This document shows, in pieces, positions 1-7,729 of a stretch of DNA of 64,000 nt. Numbering within the stretch: the stretch's first letter is position 1; each line of letters opens with the position of its first letter. Under the pieces are notes generated by a model that did no database searches, was not told where the DNA came from, and was given only the letters and a program-made list of their open reading frames with translations. A program made the position numbers and the translations under genes. The stretch is taken from positions 3,505,501-3,569,500 of the forward strand of contig NZ_LR134318.1 in assembly GCF_900636825.1 (NCBI RefSeq), written 5' to 3'. This DNA is from Pseudomonas fluorescens (GTDB lineage Bacteria; Pseudomonadota; Gammaproteobacteria; Pseudomonadales; Pseudomonadaceae).

Positions 1-267
1 GACGCTTCGAAAGCCAGCAAGGATCTGAAAGACAAAAAATCATCACCCGCGAAGAAATCCACGGCAGCCTCGGCGCTTTCAAAATCTTCCGACAAGAAAG
101 ACAAGATGAAAGACGCCGAACCGAAAAAATCCGCGAAGAAAGCTGACAGCAAGCCAGAAAAGGCCAAGAAAGCTGATAGCAAGTCCGAGAAGCCGAAGAA
201 AGCTGAGAGCAAGTCTGAAAAGTCCAAGAAATCAGACAAGGCAGAAAAACCCGCCAAGAAGAAGTGA
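1..267 (+). CDS. Lysine-rich tandem-repeat protein, C-terminal part
   Basis: The window opens inside a reading frame that continues to TGA at 265-267 (88 residues visible). The visible part is almost entirely Lys, Ser, Ala, Glu and Asp. From about 136 to 255 it is a tandem of four 10-residue units that start KKADSKPEKA and drift to KKADSKSEKP, KKAESKSEKS and KKSDKAEKPA. No folded domain is visible. Lys/Ala/Pro-rich tails of this kind are known in pseudomonads from AlgP-like histone-H1-type proteins and PhaF-like granule proteins, where they bind DNA, but without the N-terminus I cannot say which family this is. Confidence 0.8.
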   Translation, partial: DASKASKDLKDKKSSPAKKSTAASALSKSSDKKDKMKDAEPKKSAKKADSKPEKAKKADSKSEKPKKAESKSEKSKKSDKAEKPAKKK

Positions 268-278
268 TATCGGGTATC

Positions 279-310
279 GGCCAGGGCTCCACGCCCTGGC
301 CTCCTGAGTT
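279..310 (+). terminator. Hairpin after the lysine-rich gene
   Basis: GGCCAGGGC (279-287) pairs perfectly with GCCCTGGCC (293-301) around a five-base loop, 11 bases after the stop codon. The T tract is weak (a short TTTT at 308-311), so it may be a weak intrinsic terminator or simply an mRNA 3' end hairpin. It lies between two convergent genes. Confidence 0.45.
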
Positions 311-339
311 TTATGCTTAATGAGCCGGCTCAGCGCGGT

Positions 340-1266
340 TCACAGACGGGCAGAGAACCGCTCTGTCCATTTGTGTTCTCTGGAGTGGGAGACCAGGAAA
401 TCAACGAACACCCGAGTTTTAGCCGGTAGCAGTTTCTGACTGGAAAAGTAGAGTGCGATTTGGCCCGCATCAACATACCAATCAGGCAGTACCCGTTGCA
501 GCCTGCCATCTTCCAGATAAGGCAACACATCCGGAATCGCCAAGAGTCCCACACCCAAACCCAGCAACGCACTCTGACAGAGCGCCTGCGGATCGTTGAC
601 CAACAAGCGAGGCGCCAGATCAAGAGGGCTTTTTTGCCCTTTGGGGCCCTGCAGCATCCAGGTTCTGACTTTGCCGGTTTGCACTGAGCGCATGGCCAGA
701 TGATCAAGCTTTTGCAGATCATCCGGGCGCTGTATGCGACCCCGTCCAGCCACATGCGCCGGCGCTGCGACCAAAACCAAATGAGCTGGGGCAATATCCC
801 GAGCCACCAGTCCGGGCGCCAGCTCGATGCCGCCACCAATCGCCGCGTCAAACCCTTCAGCCACGAGATCAACCTGGCGGTTTTCCAGATGCCACTCAGG
901 AACAATCCGCGGATAACGCTGCAAAAAAGCCGGCATCAATGGCAACAAAATGTCCCGTGCAAATCCCGGCGCCGCAGCGATACGCAATATCCCCGTAGGC
1001 TCGCCGGCGTTGCTGGTGACGTCGGCAATAGCGGCCTGGACGCTGTTCAATCCCCCCTCCACATTGCCGAGAAAGCGTTCGCCCGCTTCGGTCAGTGTGA
1101 CGCGCCGCGTGCTGCGCTGGAACAGCCGCACGCCAAGGTTAGCTTCCAGCTGCGCCACGTTTCGGCTGACCGCTGCCGGGGTCAAGCCCAGGCGCCGCGC
1201 CGCTGCGGAAAAGCTGCCGGTTTCGGCGCTGCGCACAAAGGACAGCAAATTTCCGAACGTTTCCAT
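340..1266 (-). CDS. LysR-family transcriptional regulator
   Basis: A 308-residue LysR-type regulator. The N-terminal winged helix-turn-helix covers about residues 1-60 (METFGNLLSFVRSAETG, then AAARRLGLTPAAVSRNVAQL, then LGVRLFQRSTRRVTLTEAG) and is followed by the type-2 periplasmic-binding-like effector domain, which usually senses a small molecule. I start at the ATG at 1266 because family members begin close to this Met; an in-frame ATG five codons upstream is possible. It is transcribed away from the SDR gene at 1376, with a 109-bp shared upstream region, the arrangement in which LysR proteins commonly control the divergent neighbour. The inducer cannot be told from sequence. Confidence 0.93.
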   Translation of the reverse strand: METFGNLLSFVRSAETGSFSAAARRLGLTPAAVSRNVAQLEANLGVRLFQRSTRRVTLTEAGERFLGNVEGGLNSVQAAIADVTSNAGEPTGILRIAAAPGFARDILLPLMPAFLQRYPRIVPEWHLENRQVDLVAEGFDAAIGGGIELAPGLVARDIAPAHLVLVAAPAHVAGRGRIQRPDDLQKLDHLAMRSVQTGKVRTWMLQGPKGQKSPLDLAPRLLVNDPQALCQSALLGLGVGLLAIPDVLPYLEDGRLQRVLPDWYVDAGQIALYFSSQKLLPAKTRVFVDFLVSHSREHKWTERFSARL

Positions 1267-1375
1267 AGAGGCGATCTTCAAGTTTTAGTTGAAAGTAATA
1301 CTAGTCACTACCCACTACTGAAGAAAGAGTTAAAAGCGTCTCATAGCCTCACCAAACACACACGAGGCTTACTCC

Positions 1376-2128
1376 ATGACCGCCAACAACCGTTCTCTCA
1401 CCGGCAAAATCGCAATCGTCACCGGCGGTTCACGCAGCATCGGCGCGGCCATCGCCAAACGCCTGGCCGCGGACGGCGCCACCGTCGCGATTACCTACAA
1501 CGCATCCGCTGATCGCGCTGAAACCGTGGTCGATGAAATCATCGCGGCTGGTGGCCAAGCGTTGGCCCTACGCGCTGATGCCGGTGATGCCGATGCCGTG
1601 CGCGCTGTTGTCAATGAGGTCGCCCAGCGTTTTGGCCGCATCGATATTCTGGTTAACAATGCCGGCATCAGTGTATTGGGCGCGCCGGAAGACATCGCTT
1701 TCGAGGACTTCCAACGCATTCTTGCGGTGAACGTGACTGGCGTATTTGTCGCCACCCAGCAGGCGCTCAAGCACATGGGTCAAGGCGGTCGCATCATCCA
1801 TATCGGCAGTTCGATGGTGCAGTACGCAGCCTTTGCTACAGCGTCTGCTTACACCTTGACCAAAGGCGCAGTGGCCGGTTTCAGCCGTGGCCTGGTGCGC
1901 GATCTCGGCCCGCGCGGCATCACCGTTAACACGGTGCACCCCGGTCCTACCGACAGCGACATGAACCCGGCCGATGGCCCGGTTGCCGACTTCGTACGCC
2001 CCAACATCGCAGTGGGTCGCTATGGCGAAGGCCGGGATATCGCTGGCGCAGTGGCTTACCTGGCCAGTGCCGAGGCCGGCTTTGTCAGCGGTGCTGAATT
2101 AATGGTCGATGGCGGCTTCACCGCCTAA
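1376..2128 (+). CDS. SDR-family NAD(P)-dependent oxidoreductase
   Basis: A 250-residue classical short-chain dehydrogenase. Visible landmarks are the cofactor motif TGGSRSIG at residues 16-23, NNAG near residue 92, the catalytic Ser around 146 and the YxxxK pair (YTLTK) at residues 159-163, and a PGPTDSDMNP segment after the active site. The length is typical of the family. It is the first gene of a short operon with the NAD-binding protein at 2139 (10 bp away) and the SnoaL-like protein at 2760, and lies divergent from the LysR regulator, which probably controls it. The substrate is unknown; many such enzymes reduce carbonyls or aldehydes. Confidence 0.93.
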   Translation: MTANNRSLTGKIAIVTGGSRSIGAAIAKRLAADGATVAITYNASADRAETVVDEIIAAGGQALALRADAGDADAVRAVVNEVAQRFGRIDILVNNAGISVLGAPEDIAFEDFQRILAVNVTGVFVATQQALKHMGQGGRIIHIGSSMVQYAAFATASAYTLTKGAVAGFSRGLVRDLGPRGITVNTVHPGPTDSDMNPADGPVADFVRPNIAVGRYGEGRDIAGAVAYLASAEAGFVSGAELMVDGGFTA

Positions 2129-2138
2129 GGAGGTCGTC

Positions 2139-2732
2139 ATGAACATCAGCATTATTGGCGCGGGAGCCATTGGAACCGCCATCGCCCGGTTACTTACCCG
2201 TGCCGGTTTGCAGGTCAGCATCAGCAACAGTCGTGGGCCAGAAAGTCTGGAGCCGTTGATTGCCGAACTGGGTCCGCTCGCGCATGCAGTCACGGTGCAG
2301 CAAGCCAGTCAGGCGGACATCGTGTTTCTCGCCGTGAACTGGTCGAAAATCGCCGCCGCCGTTGGGCCTCTCGGGCCTTGGGAAGGGCGTGTAGTCGTGG
2401 ACACCAACAATCCCATCGAAGCGCCGCTGTTCAAGCCTTTCGATTTGAATGGTGAGTCTTCCTCGAGCGTTGTCTCGCGGATGCTGCCTGGCGCGCAGTT
2501 GGTGAAAGCGTTCAATCATCTGGCGCCGGCATTGCTGGAAAACCCCGCAGCAGAAGGCGGCAAGCGTGTGCTGTTCTATTCCGGCGAGCACCTTGAGGCG
2601 AAGCAGAAAGTCGCTGATCTGATTACTCGACTGGGCTACTTCGGGATCGATTTGGGCGGCCTGCAACAAGGCGCTCTGGCCCAGTTTCCAGGCGGGCCGC
2701 TACCGGGCCTCAACCTCGTTAAACACGGCTGA
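2139..2732 (+). CDS. NADPH-dependent F420-reductase-like NAD-binding protein
   Basis: A 197-residue Rossmann-fold protein with the GAGAIG dinucleotide motif at residues 7-12. It resembles the NADP oxidoreductase family related to F420-dependent reductases (Npd/FNO-like). In bacteria without F420 these are usually annotated only as NADPH-dependent reductases. The ATG at 2139 sits eight bases behind AAGGAGG, an almost ideal ribosome binding site that overlaps the 3' end of the SDR gene, so translational coupling is likely. An upstream in-frame ATG at 2109 lies inside the SDR gene and is not needed. The reaction is unknown; it probably works with the SDR. Confidence 0.85.
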   Translation: MNISIIGAGAIGTAIARLLTRAGLQVSISNSRGPESLEPLIAELGPLAHAVTVQQASQADIVFLAVNWSKIAAAVGPLGPWEGRVVVDTNNPIEAPLFKPFDLNGESSSSVVSRMLPGAQLVKAFNHLAPALLENPAAEGGKRVLFYSGEHLEAKQKVADLITRLGYFGIDLGGLQQGALAQFPGGPLPGLNLVKHG

Positions 2733-2759
2733 ATATTCTCTCTTGTCTACAGGTGCCCT

Positions 2760-3149
2760 ATGACCGACTCCACCTCAAATACCTTCGAACCTGATTTCGA
2801 TACAGTGCTTCGCGCCAACCTCGACCGAGTCTTCAACCAACGTAATGCAGCCAAACGGATTGAAGCGGTGAGCCAACTGTTTTCAACCTCAGCGATAATG
2901 TACGAACCCTCTGGGACTGTCCGCGGGCAAGCGTCTATCGCCGATGTCGCGGGCGCCCTGCTGGAGCAATTTGGTGAAGATTTTTCATTCGTGCCGCTGG
3001 GCGCCGCTATCGGCCATCACGGGCTCGGCTACCTGCGTTGGCAAGCGGGACCTGTAGATGGACCTGTCATGGTGACTGGCGTCGATGTAGCGACAGTCAT
3101 CGATGGAAAAATTACTCAACTTTGGGTGCTGCTTGATCCGCCTGCGTAG
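2760..3149 (+). CDS. SnoaL/NTF2-like protein
   Basis: A 129-residue protein with the pattern of the NTF2-like cone fold: an N-terminal helical part, a central segment YEPSGTVRGQASI (about residues 46-58) and a C-terminal run of beta strands ending in a DGKITQLWVLLDP-type segment. Such proteins include small hydrolases and isomerases, but most have no known activity. It is the third gene of the operon starting at 1376, 27 bp after the previous gene, so it is probably co-expressed with the two dehydrogenase-like proteins. Confidence 0.82.
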   Translation: MTDSTSNTFEPDFDTVLRANLDRVFNQRNAAKRIEAVSQLFSTSAIMYEPSGTVRGQASIADVAGALLEQFGEDFSFVPLGAAIGHHGLGYLRWQAGPVDGPVMVTGVDVATVIDGKITQLWVLLDPPA

Positions 3150-3229
3150 GATGTCGTCAGCAGATTTTTTCCCATGTGTACGTATGCTTCTGGCCGATAG
3201 TGGCGGCTCATGGATGTTCGTTCGACACT

Positions 3230-3742
3230 CTAGCGTTGTATAGGGGGAAGCGGCCCGACGAACATCACCTTTAGCCGATCCTTTCCGATTACACGGGCCA
3301 ACTCGGCGATAACGCAGTACATGAATATCAGCGTGATGAGCAATATCTGCACCGCCCAAAAACGAGGCCAGTTCATCGAAGCCCATAGCAGAGAGTTCGC
3401 GTCCATGAAGCTGGGCGCTTCTTTCCAGTAATCGTAGAGTCGCTCCAGATAGTGGACGATCAGCGCCACCAACGCATACATGAGCGTCTTCCAGATGACG
3501 TTCCAGATCAGCGGCTTATCGGGAAAACGGTTGATGAACGGCAGCATATCCGCGACCAGCACAGACTTTCCGAGGATGAGGGACGCAATCAGCACCGAGG
3601 CTGAGACCGGCAGATCAACCCCCGACCCTTTGATCATGAGCGCACGAATCAATGCGACTATGTGCAAAATTACGAAAAAGAAAATGGTGGGTGGAAGCAC
3701 CTTCATGAATTCATGTTTGACCTTGTTCATCACCGTGCTCAT
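3230..3742 (-). CDS. Predicted inner-membrane protein, function unknown
   Basis: A 170-residue protein with four hydrophobic segments, at about residues 15-35 (LPPTIFFFVILHIVALI), 46-66, 83-103 and 132-152, ending in a short polar tail. I start at the ATG at 3742 because AAAGGACG lies about ten bases upstream of it; the frame is open further upstream but the extra 22 residues are polar and unlikely. The membrane pattern resembles small uncharacterised pseudomonad membrane proteins. No enzymatic motif is visible. It is convergent with the SnoaL-like gene and has no partner on its own strand. Confidence 0.75.
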   Translation of the reverse strand: MSTVMNKVKHEFMKVLPPTIFFFVILHIVALIRALMIKGSGVDLPVSASVLIASLILGKSVLVADMLPFINRFPDKPLIWNVIWKTLMYALVALIVHYLERLYDYWKEAPSFMDANSLLWASMNWPRFWAVQILLITLIFMYCVIAELARVIGKDRLKVMFVGPLPPIQR

Positions 3743-3851
3743 TTCGGCGTCCTTTTTAAAAGTTGAGAAATCCGCTTTGGCAGCAGGACAAGAGTATTCA
3801 GCACTCAAGGCACAGTGTTTTTAATCGTGCCCTCAGAACCGCTACGTCGCA

Positions 3852-4001
3852 TCACCCGATGGCAGGATCCCAAATGACATTGCCCGAACCGCCTTTTATG
3901 ACTGTCGATGGCAACGGCGCAATAAAGCCTTCGTGAGCCAGTTCAAACGAGGTTTTGTCGTAGAACGGCAGCGCCCATTTGAAGGTAGTAGGAATTCGCA
4001 A
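3852..4001 (-). pseudogene. Remnant of an alkyl/aryl sulfatase (SdsA/BDS1-like)
   Basis: An open minus-strand stretch of about 49 codons reads LPFYDKTSFELAHEGFIAPL, continues with a VIKGGSGNVIWDPA-type segment and stops at TGA 3852-3854. As I recall the family, secreted alkyl sulfatases (metallo-beta-lactamase fold, SdsA/YjcS) carry this kind of sequence just after the signal peptide (a FxDxxDFEDAxRGFIAPLP-like run followed by a VVWD motif), so this looks like the N-terminal edge of a mature sulfatase. No signal peptide, start codon, metal-binding THxHxDH motif or other part of the enzyme is found nearby. I therefore read it as a gene remnant. The identification rests on motif memory only. 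Confidence 0.5.
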
Positions 4002-4524
4002 TTGGCTAGAAAAAAACGGCCTTCATCAAAATTAAAGTGACAGATATTTGATCGTCAGCAATGACAAATTCAGGGCTTTGACAGATGAGAAAGTTTCGAA
4101 TGGCGGTCTGAAAAAAGGCGTGAAATGCCAGAAAGATCAGTTATTTGTGAAATAGCTTTACAGCAAATGGCAATTTTTTTCGCATGCAGATCCATCGCTA
4201 AATGGATGGCCGAACACCGACCTTTACGCGCTTTCATGAGGCGACGAGCGGTCATTCCGCTGCCGAATGTAATCACTGCCGGACGGCCGCAAATGGCCGT
4301 TCAACCGACATTTTCCACATCCAAACGGTCAGTCAAAAGCGCCCGCTATTGCCCGGCTGCAAACTCCGTGAAAGGCCATTTCCAACGACGTCCCACCCCC
4401 CACGGCTCAATAAAACCCGCTCCCGGCCGATCCAACTATTCATCGACGGTCATCGCGCCGCCACGCGCGGCAAACTGACTCTCACAGCAAGATGGTTTTT
4501 CGTGTCATTTCAAGGAAAGAATAG
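4002..4524. other. Intergenic stretch without a recognisable gene
   Basis: About 520 bp between the sulfatase remnant and the lipoprotein gene. The first part (about 4000-4180) is clearly more AT-rich than its surroundings. Short open frames exist on both strands (for example 4125-4478), but their codon use and protein composition are not gene-like and no ribosome binding site supports them. It probably contains decayed DNA plus the promoter of the gene at 4525. Confidence 0.5.
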
Positions 4525-5349
4525 GTGTCGCCCATCAATCTGAAATCAATGACCGGCCTTCGGCTGAAAATCCCTCTGCTGGTCACTGCCTTGTTCGCCC
4601 TCACTGGCTGTCAGAAGCTGACGTTCGATCAGAGATTGGAGGCCTACATGGACAGTGGCGGCAAGTCGGCGCCGATGTACCTCATGTCTGCAGAAATAAA
4701 GCGTATGGAACTGCGCAGCTATGTTCGGATGCTACGCAGCAGCCTGGCACGTAGTATTTTCAAGGCAAACAGCAAGGGCTTGGCAGGCAGCGCAAAGCTG
4801 CGAATGAAGCTCGATCGGCAGGGCAATGTCTTGCTCTGCGAAGCGCAGGCCGACGCGCCAGGCCAATCCGACTTATCGAAGCTTTTAACGGATGTGTGCT
4901 GGAGCAGTGTCTGGAGCGCGCTGCCCGAGAACATGCAGAATCCGCTCGACGGCACGGTCGAAATCGTAGCGCCCTTCGTAGTCTCCGGTGGCACGCCAAC
5001 CGAAGCTGATGGCCTGAAAGACCAGACGAGAGAAAGCCAGAGTCGTTTCTTTTGGGACAACGTGTTGGCTGGGAAATCGACCCATGGGTTCGGCAGAGTT
5101 CGCTTCAAACTCACTGCCACCGCAAATGGCCAGGTCGACAGTTGCGATGTAACGCTTGAACAGAAAGCTGCCCGTCCTGACGAATTCCACCCGGATCCGG
5201 CACTGCAAAAAACGTTCACGCAACAATGTTTGCAACTGGACCTGCGAAAAATGCCCGGGTTTGGCGTGGACGAAAACGGGATAGCCCGGCGTACGGTCTA
5301 TGTCGATTACTTGCCGTGGAAATACCACGTCGGGAAATACTCGGACTAA
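4525..5349 (+). CDS. Predicted lipoprotein with two TonB-C-like repeats
   Basis: A 274-residue protein. A positively charged start, a hydrophobic core (LLVTALFAL) and the lipobox LTGC with Cys at residue 29 predict a lipid-anchored protein. The GTG start at 4525 is supported by AAGGAAAG about eight bases upstream; an ATG at 4549 (MTGLRLK) is the alternative. The mature part seems to hold two similar halves (a segment ending near GKVRLKLDRxGxV-type sequence at about 90-105 and VRFKLTATANGQVDSCDV at about 190-207), which recalls the C-terminal TonB/TolA-like fold with a conserved Cys in each half. The role is unknown; an envelope location is likely. Confidence 0.75.
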   Translation: MSPINLKSMTGLRLKIPLLVTALFALTGCQKLTFDQRLEAYMDSGGKSAPMYLMSAEIKRMELRSYVRMLRSSLARSIFKANSKGLAGSAKLRMKLDRQGNVLLCEAQADAPGQSDLSKLLTDVCWSSVWSALPENMQNPLDGTVEIVAPFVVSGGTPTEADGLKDQTRESQSRFFWDNVLAGKSTHGFGRVRFKLTATANGQVDSCDVTLEQKAARPDEFHPDPALQKTFTQQCLQLDLRKMPGFGVDENGIARRTVYVDYLPWKYHVGKYSD

Positions 5350-5418
5350 GGTTTGAACCAGAAGGCAGCATGACCGGGTGGCCGCACAGCGCATGGTTCA
5401 CCTGCTAATCTCTGCCCC

Positions 5419-5883
5419 ATGAAAATCGCCATTATCTCCGACACTCACGGCCTGCTGCGCCCCGAAGCCCTGAGCGCTATTCAGGGCGTCGACCTCATTC
5501 TTCACGCCGGCGACATCGGTGCCGCCGACATTCTTCAGCAACTGGCGGATGTAGCGCCGTTGCACGCCGTGCGTGGCAATAATGACCTCGACCTTGCTTG
5601 GGCCACAAACCTTCCCGACCATCTCACCCTCGATCTTGATGGATGGCCGGCGCTGCTTACCCACGACATCGCCGATGTTCCCGCCCTCCTCGACCGCCGG
5701 CCGAAGATCATCATCACCGGCCACTCCCACAAACCCCTGATCGAATGGCGCGACGATCGTCTTTACTTGAATCCGGGCAGTGCCGGCCGCCGGCGATTCA
5801 AGCTTCCTGTCACATTGGCTCTGCTCGAAATAAAAGCGGACACCTTGGTACCCGAACTCATTTATCTTTTGCCGCAGACTTGA
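5419..5883 (+). CDS. YfcE/MJ0936-type metallophosphoesterase
   Basis: A 154-residue calcineurin-like phosphoesterase with all family metal motifs: DTH at residues 8-10, GD at about 32-33, GNND at about 54-57, a metal-binding His near residue 76 (THD) and GHSH at about 100-103. The length agrees with the compact YfcE/YmdB family, whose members hydrolyse phosphodiesters in vitro with unknown natural substrates. There is no clear ribosome binding site. It stands alone between the lipoprotein gene and the ArsR regulator. Confidence 0.92.
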   Translation: MKIAIISDTHGLLRPEALSAIQGVDLILHAGDIGAADILQQLADVAPLHAVRGNNDLDLAWATNLPDHLTLDLDGWPALLTHDIADVPALLDRRPKIIITGHSHKPLIEWRDDRLYLNPGSAGRRRFKLPVTLALLEIKADTLVPELIYLLPQT

Positions 5884-5923
5884 TTGCCGTGGGCAGGCTG
5901 AAAAACATTCATGAAATCCCGCA

Positions 5924-5951
5924 TTGACATATCGCTAAATCTCGATATCCT
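5924..5951 (+). promoter_or_regulatory. Promoter with embedded ArsR-type operator (site 1)
   Basis: The inverted repeat ATATCG-N8-CGATAT at 5929-5948 matches the perfect palindrome upstream of the next gene (6277-6298) at most positions, so it is very probably the regulator's own operator. It lies inside a plausible sigma-70 promoter: TTGACA at 5924-5929, 16 bases, TATCCT at 5946-5951. That promoter would start transcription at about 5958-5959, exactly at the ATG chosen for the regulator. Confidence 0.7.
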
Positions 5952-5958
5952 CAAGCCC

Positions 5959-6261
5959 ATGGACCTACTCGAAATCTTCAAAGCCCTCTCGAACCCGACA
6001 CGCCTTCAGATCCTGAAGGGGTTGAAGGATCCCGCCAACAACTTTCCTGCGCAGGATGAGGGAGACGTGCACACGGTGGGAGTTTGCGTCAGCAGTATTC
6101 AAGAAGGTATCGGGTTGTCTCAGTCCACGGTGTCTGGATACCTGGCGACCCTGCAACGGGTGGGCCTGGTTGAGGTCCGGCGCATCGGTCAGTGGACTTA
6201 CTACAAACGCAATGAAGCCAACATCCGTGTTCTGGCCGAGATCATAGGAAAAGAGCTGTAG
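5959..6261 (+). CDS. ArsR-family transcriptional regulator
   Basis: A 100-residue winged-helix repressor: MDLLEIFKALSNPTRLQILK at the N-terminus, recognition region GLSQSTVSGYLATLQRVGL (about residues 55-73) and the beta wing VEVRRIGQWTYYKRN. ArsR proteins are dimeric repressors released by metals or by oxidants and other ligands; a single Cys (VGVCVSS, near residue 43) could take part in sensing, but no standard metal site is visible. An ATG at 5911 would lengthen it by 16 residues, but the operator and promoter lie within that stretch and typical members start at MDLLE. No ribosome binding site precedes 5959, which fits a leaderless message. It probably represses itself and the downstream oxidoreductase. 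Confidence 0.9.
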   Translation: MDLLEIFKALSNPTRLQILKGLKDPANNFPAQDEGDVHTVGVCVSSIQEGIGLSQSTVSGYLATLQRVGLVEVRRIGQWTYYKRNEANIRVLAEIIGKEL

Positions 6262-6276
6262 ATTTTTTTACTGCAT

Positions 6277-6298
6277 GATATCGAGATATCTCGATATC
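6277..6298. promoter_or_regulatory. ArsR-type operator (site 2), 22-bp perfect palindrome
   Basis: The 22-bp stretch GATATCGAGAT followed by its exact reverse complement lies between the ArsR gene and the oxidoreductase, 27 bp before the latter's start. Aligned to site 1 it shares ATATCG on the left and CTCGATATC on the right with the same spacing. This suggests that one dimeric repressor controls both promoters. Confidence 0.8.
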
Positions 6299-6324
6299 CC
6301 TTTTTGTCGATACGAGGAGACATC

Positions 6325-7299
6325 ATGAAAGCGTTGATGCTGAAAGCCTTTGGCGGCCCTGATTCGTTCGAGCTTCGCGACGTGCCCAAACCCGTGCCCC
6401 AGGCAGGCCAAGTGCTGGTCCGGGTCCATGCCACTTCGATCAACCCTCTGGATTATCAGGTGCGACGCGGCGATTACCCCGACCTGGTGCCACTGCCGAG
6501 CATTACCGGCCACGACATATCGGGCGTTGTCGAAGCCGTCGGGCCGGGGGTCACTGCGTTCGCCGCAGGCGACGAGGTCTGGTACACCCCACAAATATTC
6601 GACGGCCCCGGCAGTTACGCCGAGTATCACGTCGCCGCCGAAAACATCATCGGCAAGAAGCCCTCTTCACTCAGCCATCTTGAAGCGGCAAGCCTGACGC
6701 TGGTGGGTGGGACAGCTTGGGAGGCTCTGGTCACACGTGCGGCATTGAGGGTCGGCGAAAGCATTCTCGTGCACGGCGGTGCGGGTGGCGTGGGTCATGT
6801 GGCAATTCAGATGGCGAAAGCGATGGGCGCTCGCGTGTTCACCACGGTGCGCGAAGTCAACTTCGAGTTCGCACGCGCCCAGGGTGCCGATGTGGTCATC
6901 GATTATGAAAAAGAAGACTACGTCGAGGTCATTCTGCGCGAAACCGCTGGCCGAGGCGTCGACGTGGTATTCGACACCATCGGCGGCAGCACGCTGGCAC
7001 GGAGTTCGGATGCGCTCTCCCAACTGGGTCGCATCGTGACGATCGTCGACACCGCCCAGCCGCAGAGCCTGATTCAAGCCTGGGGCAAGAACGCCAGTAT
7101 TCATTTCGTGTTCACCCGACAGAACCGCGGCAAGCTCGATGAATTGAGCGCACTGGTCGAGCGCGGCCAAATGCGCCCGCATGTCGGCGCTGTCTACTCA
7201 CTCGCTGACATACCGCTTGCCCATGCCCGGCTGGAGACAGCCAACAATGGGCTGCAGGGAAAAATCGCCATCGCCGTCGTCCCGTCGACCACTGCCTGA
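6325..7299 (+). CDS. Zinc-independent quinone oxidoreductase (MDR family)
   Basis: A 324-residue medium-chain dehydrogenase/reductase of the quinone oxidoreductase (QOR) branch. The N-terminal GroES-like domain carries HATSINPLDYQVRRGDYP (about 35-52) and GHDISGVVEAVG; the Rossmann domain has VHGGAGGVGHVAIQMAK (about 152-168). Zinc-binding Cys residues of alcohol dehydrogenases are missing, as expected for QORs, which reduce quinones or enones with NADPH. The start at 6325 has GAGGAGA seven bases upstream. The upstream ArsR operator and the small monooxygenase-like gene at 7337 suggest a short operon against quinone or electrophile stress. Confidence 0.93.
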   Translation: MKALMLKAFGGPDSFELRDVPKPVPQAGQVLVRVHATSINPLDYQVRRGDYPDLVPLPSITGHDISGVVEAVGPGVTAFAAGDEVWYTPQIFDGPGSYAEYHVAAENIIGKKPSSLSHLEAASLTLVGGTAWEALVTRAALRVGESILVHGGAGGVGHVAIQMAKAMGARVFTTVREVNFEFARAQGADVVIDYEKEDYVEVILRETAGRGVDVVFDTIGGSTLARSSDALSQLGRIVTIVDTAQPQSLIQAWGKNASIHFVFTRQNRGKLDELSALVERGQMRPHVGAVYSLADIPLAHARLETANNGLQGKIAIAVVPSTTA

Positions 7300-7336
7300 C
7301 TGCCATTTCCAACCGTATGAATCGCTGGAGAAGACC

Positions 7337-7657
7337 ATGACGATTTATGAAATCGCGATACTGCCCATTCACCGGAACAGCATCGAGCCATTCCGACAAG
7401 CCTTTGCCGAAGTCGAGTCTTTGCTGACCCGTGCCGAAGGCTACAAGGGCCATGTGCTCGCACAAGGGATCGAAACGCCGGACGTCTTCAACCTGATCGT
7501 CAAATGGCGATCACTAGAGGACCACACCCCAGGCTTCGAAGCGAGCGAAGACCATCGCGTGTTCATGTTGGCGCTGGAGCGTTATTTTTCCGCCGAACCG
7601 ACCGTCTACCACATCGAAGGAGGCGCGTTTCCCGACCCGGACACCACCTGCCTTTGA
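7337..7657 (+). CDS. Antibiotic biosynthesis monooxygenase (ABM)-like protein
   Basis: A 106-residue protein with the ABM dimeric alpha/beta-barrel pattern: a beta strand at the start (MTIYEIAILPI), a helix with FRQAFAEVESLL, EGYKGHVLAQGIE and the typical LIVKWRSLEDHTPGF segment (about residues 55-69), where the WxSxEdH-type motif is characteristic. ABM proteins include quinol monooxygenases such as YgiN, which fits with the quinone oxidoreductase 37 bp upstream. The ATG at 7337 follows GGAGAAG. Co-expression with the oxidoreductase under ArsR control is inferred. Confidence 0.82.
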   Translation: MTIYEIAILPIHRNSIEPFRQAFAEVESLLTRAEGYKGHVLAQGIETPDVFNLIVKWRSLEDHTPGFEASEDHRVFMLALERYFSAEPTVYHIEGGAFPDPDTTCL

Positions 7658-7729
7658 AACTTTTCCGTCCTGTCCGGCCTGATCACCTAACCTCTTAGGT
7701 TGTGTAATCAGGCCGAGTTTGTCCCGCCC

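Noticed and set aside
4125..4478. Plus-strand open frame of 117 codons in the AT-rich intergenic stretch
   Set aside because: Start codon has no ribosome binding site, composition is rich in Arg/Pro/Ser as in random frames, and no domain is recognised.
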